Source of the DNA: Arthrobacter sp. MA-N2
GTDB taxonomy: Bacteria > Actinomycetota > Actinomycetes > Actinomycetales > Micrococcaceae
Direction of reading: 5' to 3'
Assembly (NCBI RefSeq): GCF_000517125.1
Contig: NZ_KI912155.1
Span: 2,026,696-2,090,695 of the forward strand
DNA length: 64,000 nt
Positions 35,870 through 44,247 of this stretch are shown here, piece after piece. Position numbers and translations under genes: made by a program. How positions within the stretch are numbered: position 1 is the stretch's first letter; every line of letters starts with the position of its first letter. The notes beneath the pieces are model-generated. The model saw only the letters and a program-made list of their open reading frames with translations, made no database searches and was not told where the DNA came from.

Positions 35870-36546
35870 GCGGAGACTCCGCTCAACCAGTGTGTGCTCG
35901 CTTCACGGAAAGTCACCGGGGGAAGGTCCGCTGCGTGCTCGGGGATCACTCCAAGGAGGGGCCGCAACGCGCCAAGGCTCGCCCGGTTGCCGTGTTCCAG
36001 CGAGCCGGGTTCATCCGGCCATGAACCCAGCACCACTCCCTGGATGGCCAGATCCCTGCGTTCCAAGGCTTCGAGCGTCAGTGCGGTGTGGTTCAGGGTT
36101 CCCAACGCGGGACGGGCAACCACCACAAAGCTCGCATCCCGTCCAAGGTGCCTGCCCAGATCCGCCAGCGTGCCGCCGTCGGCGTCCAACTCCACGAGAA
36201 GTCCACCCGCGCCCTCCACCAGAACGTGGTTGTGGGTGCTGGCAAGTTCGCGGACGCGTGCAGCGTGTGCCGCCAGCGGCGGCAACGTGACCCCGTCCAG
36301 CGCGGCCGCGGGCACCGGAGCGAGGGGTTCTTGAAGCACGACGCCGGCCTCGGCCGTGAGCGGTCCGGCCAAGCGGGTGATTTCGGTGCAGTCGGAGTCG
36401 CCTGCCGCATCGCCGCTCTGGCACGGCTTGTACACGGCCACCGACCGGCCCTTCGCCTGCAGCGCGGACGCGAGTGCCGCCGTCGTGACGGTCTTGCCGA
36501 CGCCGGTGTCCGTTCCGGTGACCAGCACTATGTGAGTTAGTTTCAC
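35866..36546 (-). CDS. bioD: Dethiobiotin synthetase
   Basis: A 226-residue ATP-dependent carboxylase closing the ureido ring from diaminopelargonate and CO2. P-loop VTGTDTGVGKTVTTAAL at the N-terminus and VEGAGGLLVELD are diagnostic. The start is GTG at 36546, overlapping the bioF stop (GTGA); the longer frame to 36582 is a shadow of bioF. The stop overlaps the P450 start. Confidence 0.93.
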   Translation of the reverse strand: MKLTHIVLVTGTDTGVGKTVTTAALASALQAKGRSVAVYKPCQSGDAAGDSDCTEITRLAGPLTAEAGVVLQEPLAPVPAAALDGVTLPPLAAHAARVRELASTHNHVLVEGAGGLLVELDADGGTLADLGRHLGRDASFVVVARPALGTLNHTALTLEALERRDLAIQGVVLGSWPDEPGSLEHGNRASLGALRPLLGVIPEHAADLPPVTFREASTHWLSGVSA

Positions 36547-37721
36547 TGAGTTTCCTCCAAGATGCGGCGCAACGTTGCGCACGCGTGGTCGATGTCGTGG
36601 GCCGTCAGGGTGGCCCGCGCCGTCAGCCGGAGGCGCGAGACGCCGTCGGGCACTGATGGCGGCCGGAAGCAGCCGACGCGGACTCCCGCCCGGTGTGCTG
36701 CCTGGCTTGCCGCGAGGGCAGCAGCGGCAGACGGCATGGGAATGGACTGCACGGCACCGGCCGGTTTCCCGACGTGCGCGACGACGGTCCCCGGCCCCAG
36801 GAGCGCCGGCGCAAGTCCCGCCGTGAGGCTGGCTGCGTTCCGGTGGACTGCCACAGCACGCCAGGGTTCCGCGCGAATGATTTCGACGGCGGCCAAGGCT
36901 GCCGCTGCCGACGACGGGGCAAGCCCGGTGTCGAAGATGAAGCTGCGCGCCCTGTTGATGAGGTGTTCGCGGAGCAGCGCGCTGCCCAAAACCACGCCAC
37001 CCTGGCTGCCCAGCGACTTGGAAAGCGTTGCCGTCAGTACGACGTTGGGGTGGCCGGAAAGATCTGTTCCGGCCACCGAACCGTGGCCTTGAAATGCGCC
37101 GTGACCCGCAACCCCGAGGCTGTGGGCTTCGTCCACGAGGAGCACTGCGTCGTATTCTTCTGCCAAGGCCAGCAACTGGGGTAGCGGGGCGGCGTCGCCG
37201 AAGACGCTGTAGATGGACTCGACGGCGACGAAGGCCCTCGGTTCCGTGCGGTGACGCAGGAGCTGTTCGATTGCGGCAAGGCCGTTGTGCAGGACCGTTT
37301 CCACCCTCGAACGGCTCAACCGGAAACCGTCAACGAGGGAAGCGTGAGAATGTTCGTCGGCCACAATGAGGGTTCCGGGACCGCCGAGCGCCGTCGTGAC
37401 GCCAAGATTGGCCAGATACCCGGAAGAGAAGACCAGCGCGGCTTCCATCCCTGTGAGGTTCGCGAGTCCGGCTTCGAGCTCCAGGTGCAGTGCCGTGGTA
37501 CCGGCAACCAGCCGCGAGGACATAGCGCCGGTTCCCCAACGGCCGATCGCCTCCCGGGCAGCCTCGGCCAACCTCGGGTCCGTCGCGAGGCCCAGGTAAT
37601 CGTTGCTCGCCAAGTCCACCGAGGTGTCTGCTGCCTTTCGGGTCGTGGGCGTGCGGACGAGTCCCCGGCGCTCGCGGACCGCGGCCTGCTTTTCCAGCCA
37701 CGCGTTCATGGATCGGCTCAT
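36543..37721 (-). CDS. bioF: 8-Amino-7-oxononanoate synthase
   Basis: A 392-residue PLP enzyme joining pimeloyl thioester and alanine. The Schiff-base lysine lies in TATLSKSLGSQGG, and the early SNDYLGLATDPRL and LVDEAHSLGVAG motifs are typical. ATG at 37721 overlaps the bioA stop; upstream in-frame sequence to 38324 only shadows bioA. The presence of bioF shows that a pimeloyl precursor must be supplied; no bioC, bioH or bioW is in the window. Confidence 0.93.
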   Translation of the reverse strand: MSRSMNAWLEKQAAVRERRGLVRTPTTRKAADTSVDLASNDYLGLATDPRLAEAAREAIGRWGTGAMSSRLVAGTTALHLELEAGLANLTGMEAALVFSSGYLANLGVTTALGGPGTLIVADEHSHASLVDGFRLSRSRVETVLHNGLAAIEQLLRHRTEPRAFVAVESIYSVFGDAAPLPQLLALAEEYDAVLLVDEAHSLGVAGHGAFQGHGSVAGTDLSGHPNVVLTATLSKSLGSQGGVVLGSALLREHLINRARSFIFDTGLAPSSAAAALAAVEIIRAEPWRAVAVHRNAASLTAGLAPALLGPGTVVAHVGKPAGAVQSIPMPSAAAALAASQAAHRAGVRVGCFRPPSVPDGVSRLRLTARATLTAHDIDHACATLRRILEETQ

Positions 37722-39028
37722 GGGCCGTGCACCTCGGCCACGGCAGCCACCATGCCGTCGGCCATCCGCCGGATCTCTTCGATGGTGCTGACATAGGGCG
37801 GCATCGCGTAGACGAGATTCCGGAACGGGCGCACCCACACTCCATGCCCGACGGCGGCGCGCGTCACGGCGGCGACGTCCACTTCCGTGCCCAACTCGAT
37901 GACGCCCACGGCGCCGATCGTACGGACCTCGTTGACGGCGTCGAGGGCCAGGGCAGACTCGAGACGGGCCGCCAGGCCCGAGCCGATCCGTGCCACGTCC
38001 GTACGCCACGCGCCGCCGTCGAGGATCCCCAGGCTCGCGTTGGCGACGGAACAAGCTAGGGGATTGCCCATGAACGTGGGCCCGTGCAGCAAGGCGCCCG
38101 CGTCGCCGCTCGAAACCCGTGCCGCGACCGCGCCCGTGCACAGCATTGCCGCCAGCGTGAGGTAACCGCCGGTTAGTGCCTTGCCGACGCACATGATATC
38201 TGGAACGACGCCGGCATGCTGGACGGCGAACAGTTCGCCGGTACGCCCGAAACCGGTGGCGATCTCGTCGAGAATCAGGAGGGTCCCGTGCCGGTCGGCG
38301 ATGTCGCGAAGAATGTGCAGGCATTCGGCGGCGTAGATGAACATGCCGCCCGCGCCCTGAAGCACGGGCTCCACGATGATCGCGGCAAGTTCATTGGTGC
38401 GTTCCGCAGCAAGGTCCTCGACGTGTGACTGCCACTGCGCGATCTCCTCGGGTGGCGAGCCCGCCGCTGGTGGTCGCGCGGCAAACACATTGGCAGCGAG
38501 GAGTCCGGGGAAGGCTGAATGCATGCCGTCCACAGGGTCGCAGACACCCATCGCCGCGAAGGTATCCCCGTGGTAGCCGCCGCGGACGCTGAGGAAGCGT
38601 TGTCTATGGGGGAAGCCCGAAGCAGTCTGGAATTGCACCGCGAGCTTGAGGGCCACCTCCACGGACACCGAGCCCGAATCCGCCAGGAAAACTCGCTCCA
38701 ACCGTGGACGGTCAGCGGCGGAAGGGGCAAGCGCCACGAGCCTTTCCGCTAGTTCGACAGCAGGCTCGTGGGTGAGGCCGCCGAACATCACATGGCTGAA
38801 CCTGCCCAATTGGCGCTTCGCCGCGGCATCCAGGATCGGATTCCGATACCCGTGGATGACAGACCACCAGGAGGACATGGCGTCGAGAACCTCATGGCTT
38901 CGGCCGGCTTCGTCGCGGAGCCGCAGCGTCACGCCGTCGGCATCTTCGACTTCCCACAACGGCAGCGTCCCCGACGCGGGAGCGTACGGATGCCAGAGGC
39001 TTGCCCGGTCTCGTTGGATGAGGTTCAT
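37718..39028 (-). CDS. bioA: Adenosylmethionine-8-amino-7-oxononanoate aminotransferase
   Basis: A 436-residue class III aminotransferase. Recognition segments include [27 protein letters not shown] and [18 protein letters not shown] [14 protein letters not shown]; the PLP lysine lies in [12 protein letters not shown]. It uses S-adenosylmethionine as amino donor to make diaminopelargonate. ATG at 39028 overlaps the stop of the small bsaP gene (ATGA), which decides the start against the in-frame codon at 39055. Confidence 0.93.
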   Translation of the reverse strand: MNLIQRDRASLWHPYAPASGTLPLWEVEDADGVTLRLRDEAGRSHEVLDAMSSWWSVIHGYRNPILDAAAKRQLGRFSHVMFGGLTHEPAVELAERLVALAPSAADRPRLERVFLADSGSVSVEVALKLAVQFQTASGFPHRQRFLSVRGGYHGDTFAAMGVCDPVDGMHSAFPGLLAANVFAARPPAAGSPPEEIAQWQSHVEDLAAERTNELAAIIVEPVLQGAGGMFIYAAECLHILRDIADRHGTLLILDEIATGFGRTGELFAVQHAGVVPDIMCVGKALTGGYLTLAAMLCTGAVAARVSSGDAGALLHGPTFMGNPLACSVANASLGILDGGAWRTDVARIGSGLAARLESALALDAVNEVRTIGAVGVIELGTEVDVAAVTRAAVGHGVWVRPFRNLVYAMPPYVSTIEEIRRMADGMVAAVAEVHGP

Positions 39029-39276
39029 GGCACGAGCCGTCCGTGGCGCGAACATTCAGCGGTCCAGCCCAGTGGCGTGACCTGGACCTTCATGCGGCGA
39101 CGGCACACAGCGCAATAGCGAGGCGGTTCCATCGCGAGGCGACGCTGGCAGTCTTGGTGAGCGTCCGACGTCGGGCGCTCGCTTTGCGGTGCGGGCTCGC
39201 TTTGTGGTGCGGGCGCGCTTTGCGGTGCCGGCGCGCCGCAGTGGCCGCAGAAGTTCGCTGTGGCTTCGGAGTTCAT
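39025..39276 (-). CDS. bsaP: Biotin synthase auxiliary protein BsaP
   Basis: An 83-residue cysteine-rich protein. After an Ala/Pro/Gln/Ser-rich N-terminus containing CGHCG, the C-terminal half reads [20 protein letters not shown] followed by AECSRHG, matching the actinobacterial BsaP family. BsaP has been described in mycobacteria as an accessory factor required for biotin synthase activity, probably through a cysteine-bound cofactor. The ATG overlaps the bioB stop (ATGA) and its stop overlaps bioA, so it is locked between them. The N-terminal CxxC plus the low-complexity repeat [12 protein letters not shown] segment is an extension compared with the core family. Confidence 0.8.
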   Translation of the reverse strand: MNSEATANFCGHCGAPAPQSAPAPQSEPAPQSERPTSDAHQDCQRRLAMEPPRYCAVCRRRMKVQVTPLGWTAECSRHGRLVP

Positions 39277-40301
39277 AGCGATTTCTGGAGTTCCTTGATG
39301 GGCATGTTCAGCTCCACGAGGAGCTTGAGATCGGCGTCGGCCGGACGGCCCAAAGTGGTGAGATAGTTGCCGACAATCACCGCGTTGATCCCGCCCATGA
39401 GCCCTTCGCGGGTGCCGAGGTCGCCCAGGGTCAGTTCCCGGCCACCGGCGTAGCGCAGGACGGTCCGGGGCATGGCTAGACGGAACGCTGCGATCGCGCG
39501 GAGGGCGTCCTTGCCGTCCATGATTCCTTGGTTTTCGAGGGGTGTACCGGGCCGCGGGTTGAGGAAGTTGAGCGGGACTTCGTGGGGTTCGAGGGCTGCG
39601 AGTTGGCTGGCGAGCTCGGCGCGTTGGGCGGTGGTTTCGCCCATTCCGATCAAGGCGCCGCAGCACAGTTCCATGCCGGCGGCCTTGACCATGTTGCAGG
39701 TGTCCAGACGTTCCTCGTAGCTGTGGGTGGTGACGACTTCGGGGAAGTAGCTTCGCGCGGTTTCCAGGTTGTGGTTGTAGCGGTGGACGCCCCATTCCGC
39801 GAGCTGGTCCACTTGGCGCTGGGTGAGCATGCCCAACGAACAGGCGATATTGATGTCCACTTCTTGGTTGATGCGGTCGATCGCGAACTTGATCTGGTTC
39901 ATGAGCTTGATGTCCGGGCCGCGGACGGCTGCGACGATGCAGAACTCCGTGGCCCCCGTGGCCGCGGTTTCCTTGGCGGCCTTGACGAGCTCGGGAATGT
40001 CGAGCCAGACGCCGCGGACCGGGCTGTCGAAGAGGCCAGACTGGCTGCAGAAGTGGCAGTCTTCCGGGCACCCTCCGGTCTTGATGGAAATGATGCCCTC
40101 CACTTCCACGTCCTCGCCGCAGTGTGCCAGGCGGACTTCGTGAGCGAGCTGGAGCGCTTCGGGGATGGCCTCGTCCGGGAGCTCCAGAATCTCAAGTAAC
40201 TGGGATTCGTCCAGGCCTTGGCCGTTCCTGAATACTTGCTCCCGGGCTGTCTCCAGAATCGGATAGCTGGAGGTGTGCGATGGGTTTGGCTGGGTGATCA
40301 T
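39273..40301 (-). CDS. bioB: Biotin synthase
   Basis: A 342-residue radical-SAM enzyme inserting sulfur into dethiobiotin. The [4Fe-4S] motif [12 protein letters not shown] and the [20 protein letters not shown] segment are diagnostic. The ATG at 40301 follows GAGGAG. It is the first gene of the six-gene biotin operon and is divergent from an NCS1 permease. Confidence 0.95.
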   Translation of the reverse strand: MITQPNPSHTSSYPILETAREQVFRNGQGLDESQLLEILELPDEAIPEALQLAHEVRLAHCGEDVEVEGIISIKTGGCPEDCHFCSQSGLFDSPVRGVWLDIPELVKAAKETAATGATEFCIVAAVRGPDIKLMNQIKFAIDRINQEVDINIACSLGMLTQRQVDQLAEWGVHRYNHNLETARSYFPEVVTTHSYEERLDTCNMVKAAGMELCCGALIGMGETTAQRAELASQLAALEPHEVPLNFLNPRPGTPLENQGIMDGKDALRAIAAFRLAMPRTVLRYAGGRELTLGDLGTREGLMGGINAVIVGNYLTTLGRPADADLKLLVELNMPIKELQKSL

Positions 40302-40519
40302 GGTGCTCCTCGGCCGCTATTTGCAGGATTAGTGCGTTTCCTTCATGACGGTAATGGGCGCGTGGTCTCGTGATTTTGTTGGACGTCCACAAACCCGGAG
40401 CAGCAATCTTGGCGGCCGACTCGCTGGATAAATTACAGCGTAGAAACATCGTGGTGACCTCGTGGTTTCATGCCGCCGATAGCGTCAAAGGCGATGTCCA
40501 GACGGGGAAAGTTGCGGGG
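40302..40519. promoter_or_regulatory. Divergent region between biotin operon and NCS1 permease
   Basis: The 218-bp spacer must hold the bioB promoter and that of the permease. I see no clear BirA or BioQ-type palindrome. An in-frame extension of the permease from 40370 crosses it but lacks a ribosome binding site. Confidence 0.4.
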
Positions 40520-42271
40520 ATGACTGACGATTCGAAGACAACACAAGTGCTTGAACCACCGACGGCGGGTGGCTCCCCGGTGCGGGTCGCCGTCGTCGAA
40601 CCTTCCGAGGCGATAGCTGCCGGGAGCCGCACGGCGGGCAATGCCGATGCGATGAGCGCCGCGAAGGAGAGCCTGGAGGACTACACCCTCCGGTTCGCGC
40701 CACGGTCCTACCGCAGGTGGGGTGCGGGCGTGGTGGCGACGAGTGCGCTCGGCGGAATTGCCTATTTGGCTGATTTCTCTATTGGAGCGAATATCGGAAT
40801 TTCTTATGGCACAGTGAATGCTATTCTCGGAATTGTGGTGGCCGCGGTGGTCATTTTCGCCACAGGATTTCCTTTGGCTTACTACGCTGCCCGGTACAAC
40901 ATTGATCTTGACCTCATCACACGAGGGTCCGGATTCGGCTATTACGGCTCGGTAGTCACCAACGTTATTTTCGCGACGTTCACGTTCATCTTCTTCGCGC
41001 TCGAGGGTTCCATCATGGCGCAAGGGCTGGAACTTGGGCTGGGGATTCCGCAGTGGCTCGGTTATGCGGCGTCTACGCTTATTGTCATTCCTCTGGTGAT
41101 TTACGGGATGAAGGCCCTGTCCAAGCTGCAGGTGTGGACCACCCCGTTGTGGCTCCTGCTCATGGTGGTTCCCGTGGGGTATTTGGTGATTTCGCATCCG
41201 GACAGCATCGGGAAATTCTTCGCGTTCACGGGCAAGTCCGGCGCTGAAGGCACCAACCTGGCCTCCGTGATGCTGGCCGCGGGTGTCTGCCTGTCGCTCA
41301 TGGCGCAGATCGCGGAACAGATCGATTACTTGCGATTCATGCCGCCCAAGACCGCCGAGAACCGCGGTGCCTGGTGGCGTGCCGTGATCCTGGCCGGTCC
41401 GGGCTGGGTGATCTTCGGCGCGATCAAGCAGATCGTGGGCATGTTCATTGCCATCTATCTGATCGCGACGCTGGATCCAGCCGCCTCCGCGCATGCCAAC
41501 GAGCCGGTGCACCAATTCCTTGGCGTGTACCAGGAAATGATGCCGCCCTGGCTGGCGATGACCTTGGCTGTGGTGCTCGTTGTCATTTCGCAAATCAAGA
41601 TCAACGTGACCAACGCCTACTCCGGTTCGCTCGCGTGGACAAACAGCTTCACGCGTATGACCAAGAGCTATCCGGGCCGCATGGTGTTCGTGGTGGTGAA
41701 CCTCGTGATTGCGCTAGTGCTGATGGAAGCGAATATGTTCGAGTTCCTGAACACCATTCTTGGTTTCTATGCGAATTGCGCCATGGCGTGGGTGGTTACC
41801 GTTGCGTCCGATATTGCCATCAACAAATACTTGCTCAAGGTTTCGCCGAAGGTTCCCGAGTTCCGCCGCGGCATGCTTTACGCCGTGAACCCGGTGGGCT
41901 TCATCTCGATGCTGGCTTCGGCCACTGTGTCGATTGCCGTGTTCTTCGGTGCCTTCGGTTCGGCTGTCCAGCCATACTCGCCGATTTTCGCCGTCGGACT
42001 GGCTCTCGTGCTGCCGCCGGTGCTGGCTCTCCTGACTCGCGGAAAGTATTACCTGCGCCGTGGCCACGACGGTATCGATCTGCCCATGTTCGACGCCGAC
42101 GGCAACCCGAGCGACGCCAAGCTTTTGTGCCACGTGACGGGCCTGGAGTTCGAGCGTCCGGACATGGTCCGCTCTGCCCAGGACGGGCCGGACGGCGAGC
42201 CGCAGTTCATCTCTTCGCTCGCTTTGTCTACGGATAAGTCAGGGGAGTTGGTCCTGCCAGCTCAAAGGTAG
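40520..42271 (+). CDS. Large NCS1-family (purine/cytosine permease-like) transporter
   Basis: A 583-residue polytopic protein. A ~70-residue polar N-terminus leads to hydrophobic segments starting SALGGIAYLADFSIGANIGI; residues ~90-470 carry the NCS1 fold, followed by a ~70-residue polar C-terminus. It belongs to a longer subfamily than the permease at 251 and shares little with it. ATG at 40520 is chosen for GGAAAG nine bases upstream. Divergence from bioB raises the possibility of a vitamin-precursor substrate, but nucleobase transport is the family norm. Confidence 0.8.
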   Translation: MTDDSKTTQVLEPPTAGGSPVRVAVVEPSEAIAAGSRTAGNADAMSAAKESLEDYTLRFAPRSYRRWGAGVVATSALGGIAYLADFSIGANIGISYGTVNAILGIVVAAVVIFATGFPLAYYAARYNIDLDLITRGSGFGYYGSVVTNVIFATFTFIFFALEGSIMAQGLELGLGIPQWLGYAASTLIVIPLVIYGMKALSKLQVWTTPLWLLLMVVPVGYLVISHPDSIGKFFAFTGKSGAEGTNLASVMLAAGVCLSLMAQIAEQIDYLRFMPPKTAENRGAWWRAVILAGPGWVIFGAIKQIVGMFIAIYLIATLDPAASAHANEPVHQFLGVYQEMMPPWLAMTLAVVLVVISQIKINVTNAYSGSLAWTNSFTRMTKSYPGRMVFVVVNLVIALVLMEANMFEFLNTILGFYANCAMAWVVTVASDIAINKYLLKVSPKVPEFRRGMLYAVNPVGFISMLASATVSIAVFFGAFGSAVQPYSPIFAVGLALVLPPVLALLTRGKYYLRRGHDGIDLPMFDADGNPSDAKLLCHVTGLEFERPDMVRSAQDGPDGEPQFISSLALSTDKSGELVLPAQR

Positions 42272-42294
42272 GCGGGAGTTCGACAGGTCCCGTA

Positions 42295-42343
42295 GGCCTC
42301 GACGGCGGGTGGGCGGCCTGGCCGCGGTCCCGTCGTCGAGGCC
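42295..42343 (+). terminator. Terminator hairpin behind NCS1 permease
   Basis: GGCCTCGACGGCGGG (42295-42309) pairs with CCCGTCGTCGAGGCC (42329-42343), one mismatch region, followed by a T-rich run. Confidence 0.7.
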
Positions 42344-42414
42344 TTTGGTTGTTTTGTTGTGCTTGTTGTGCCGTGCCTCGCTGTTGAAACGATGCGGGGT
42401 AGCGAACCGGAGCC

Positions 42415-42423
42415 TGTGGATAA
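42415..42423. other. DnaA-box-like 9-mer, copy 1
   Basis: TGTGGATAA is the complement of the perfect DnaA box TTATCCACA, 79-87 bp upstream of the first DUF6318 gene. An identical 9-mer occurs at 60885-60893 near the second copy. Confidence 0.4.
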
Positions 42424-42501
42424 CTTTCACGCCAAGATAGGGAAGTGAGCTACCATTTTGGGAAACGTTTAGTCTTGAAAACTATTTGGGGATAGAAAAC
42501 C

Positions 42502-43134
42502 ATGACTCCACGCACCCCGTTTTTTGTTCGCTCTTTCATCATTGGCAGCCTTGCAACGGCGTTGACGCTGACTGCGTGCGGGAACAGTACCCAGCCGCAG
42601 TCTGCGTCACCGACAGTTTCTGCTTCAGCCAGTGCCACGGCTACGCCCTCTCCGACCCCGACCGGTACCTACAAACCCGCGGACGCTAAGGGGAAAGCGG
42701 AGAATGTGCCCCTTCCGGTGCTGCCGGAGGCCGCGAAGGCGAACAGCAAGGAGGGCGTGGAGGCGTTTGCGAGGTACTGGTTCCAGGCGCTTTCGTATGC
42801 CTATGAGACTGGGGATACTGCTGCCATCAAGCGGTCCACGGGTGCTAACTGCGTCTTTTGTGATGGCCTTCAAGAATCGATTGGTCAGTCCTGGGCAGAC
42901 GGAAAGTGGATCGTTGGCGGACGTATCGAAACACCCGTGGTGGCTGGAAAGCCCGGAACCGGACCAGAATCTCGGCAGGCAACTGTGCAGGTAATCCAGC
43001 AGCAAATCGAGATCCACAAGGCGGATGGAACGCTCTACCAAGAAGCTACTGAAGCTTCCAATAGTGGTAGCCAACTAGTGGCCACATTCAATTCGGATGG
43101 TTGGATGGTCACAGATCTCGGATTGATTCGATAG
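42502..43134 (+). CDS. DUF6318-family lipoprotein, copy 1
   Basis: A 210-residue lipoprotein: signal peptide with lipobox LTAC (Cys near residue 26), a Ser/Thr/Ala/Pro linker (residues ~30-55) and a ~150-residue globular domain containing YKPADAKGKAENVPLPVLPE and LSYAYETGDT, with a Cys pair CVFC that may form a disulfide. It belongs to DUF6318, common in Arthrobacter relatives and of unknown function. It should be anchored to the outer face of the membrane. The next gene (PKD-like) starts 2 bp after its stop. A second such gene is at 60137-60799. Confidence 0.82.
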   Translation: MTPRTPFFVRSFIIGSLATALTLTACGNSTQPQSASPTVSASASATATPSPTPTGTYKPADAKGKAENVPLPVLPEAAKANSKEGVEAFARYWFQALSYAYETGDTAAIKRSTGANCVFCDGLQESIGQSWADGKWIVGGRIETPVVAGKPGTGPESRQATVQVIQQQIEIHKADGTLYQEATEASNSGSQLVATFNSDGWMVTDLGLIR

Positions 43135-43136
43135 CG

Positions 43137-44078
43137 ATGCGAACTGTACGTGACCTATTGATAGGCTCATTAGTCTTCTTGTCGTGGGTTGGTTCCGCAG
43201 CCTCGGCGAATGCCGAGCGCACAGAGCCGCCGATCACCATTGGATTCAGGAAAAGCGGTGTGAGCGTCGGTTCTGAGAATTGGATCCGGGACCCTCAGTC
43301 CGGCGAAATTGTCCCAGCCCCTCCAAACCATGTCGGCGACGATCCGAACCAATATAAAGCAGATCTCCAATGCCAGGTTGCCGGTGATGCCTTCGACAAG
43401 AAGTGCCTTCCAGGGCAGGTTCAATGTCCGCCCCGTGAGTCTGGCGGGAGTAGCGGAACTCCGGTCATTTGGAAGGTCTCCCCGAAGTCGATTTCGACTC
43501 CTTCGTGGACTGACTGGAAGTCGGGCAACAATGGTCCGTCATGCTTGTACGAGCAAAAGCCAGAACATCTTCTGCCGAGAATCGCCGCGAGAATCGCCAA
43601 CGACTTTCGCGCCCTCCCGATCAAGCCAGCGGACCTGACGGCCCAGCCAAGCCCCCACACACTCCTAGGCGCTGAAACCAACATTTATGCTGACGCCGTT
43701 GAGCAGCAATTCGCCGTGACGATCCTTGGTCAACAGGTCCATATAGAGGCAACTCCGGTGGAATACACATACACCTACGGCGATGGCAACAGCCTCGGAC
43801 CGACGCCTGTTGCTGGCGGCCCACTTTCACAGGAGGAATGGGGCCAAAAGACGAGAACCAGCCATGTCTACCAGAAGACAGGTGACTTTCCGTTATCCGT
43901 GACTACCACCTTCCGCGGTACCTACTCCGTGAACGGTGGTCCGAACTTGCCGATTCCTGGCACGGGACAGTTTGCCTCGCCGTCGCAGAAAGTGAGCGTC
44001 TGGCGGTCGATCACGCGAAACTATGCCGACAACTGCATCGTGAATCCGCGGGGCGAGGGTTGCCCGGGCGGCCCCTAG
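43137..44078 (+). CDS. Secreted PKD-like domain protein, copy 1
   Basis: A 313-residue exported protein with signal peptide (LLIGSLVFLSWVGSAASANA). The C-terminal ~150 residues form a PKD/Ig-like domain: YTYTYGDGNSLGPTP, KTRTSHVYQKTGDFPLSVTT, and the conserved end YADNCIVNPRGEGCPGG with a probable disulfide. The N-terminal half is variable and Cys-containing. ATG at 43137 is two bases after the DUF6318 stop, so the pair is one operon. It is clearly paralogous to the protein at 59166-60140; function unknown. Confidence 0.8.
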   Translation: MRTVRDLLIGSLVFLSWVGSAASANAERTEPPITIGFRKSGVSVGSENWIRDPQSGEIVPAPPNHVGDDPNQYKADLQCQVAGDAFDKKCLPGQVQCPPRESGGSSGTPVIWKVSPKSISTPSWTDWKSGNNGPSCLYEQKPEHLLPRIAARIANDFRALPIKPADLTAQPSPHTLLGAETNIYADAVEQQFAVTILGQQVHIEATPVEYTYTYGDGNSLGPTPVAGGPLSQEEWGQKTRTSHVYQKTGDFPLSVTTTFRGTYSVNGGPNLPIPGTGQFASPSQKVSVWRSITRNYADNCIVNPRGEGCPGGP

Positions 44079-44113
44079 TTTCGGCGGAGGTCTGCGGCAA
44101 GACACGCAGCATT

Positions 44114-44159
44114 CGACGGCGGCGTCGGGCCCCTCCGCGGGAGGCGAGTGCCGCCGTCG
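44114..44159 (+). terminator. Terminator-like hairpin behind PKD-like gene
   Basis: CGACGGCGGC (44114-44123) pairs with GCCGCCGTCG (44150-44159); the interior is also partly self-complementary. Confidence 0.55.
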
Positions 44160-44247
44160 TCGTGAGATCCGCGTCTCAAGAGGAATAGTTGCAAGCGCGT
44201 GGCAGTTACCGCAAGTGGACCTGTTCCCGCTTTGAAAGGCATTGCCC

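Noticed and set aside
37722..38324. 593-codon version of bioF
   Set aside because: The upstream part overlaps bioA out of frame; the 4-bp ATGA junction at 37718-37721 defines the start.
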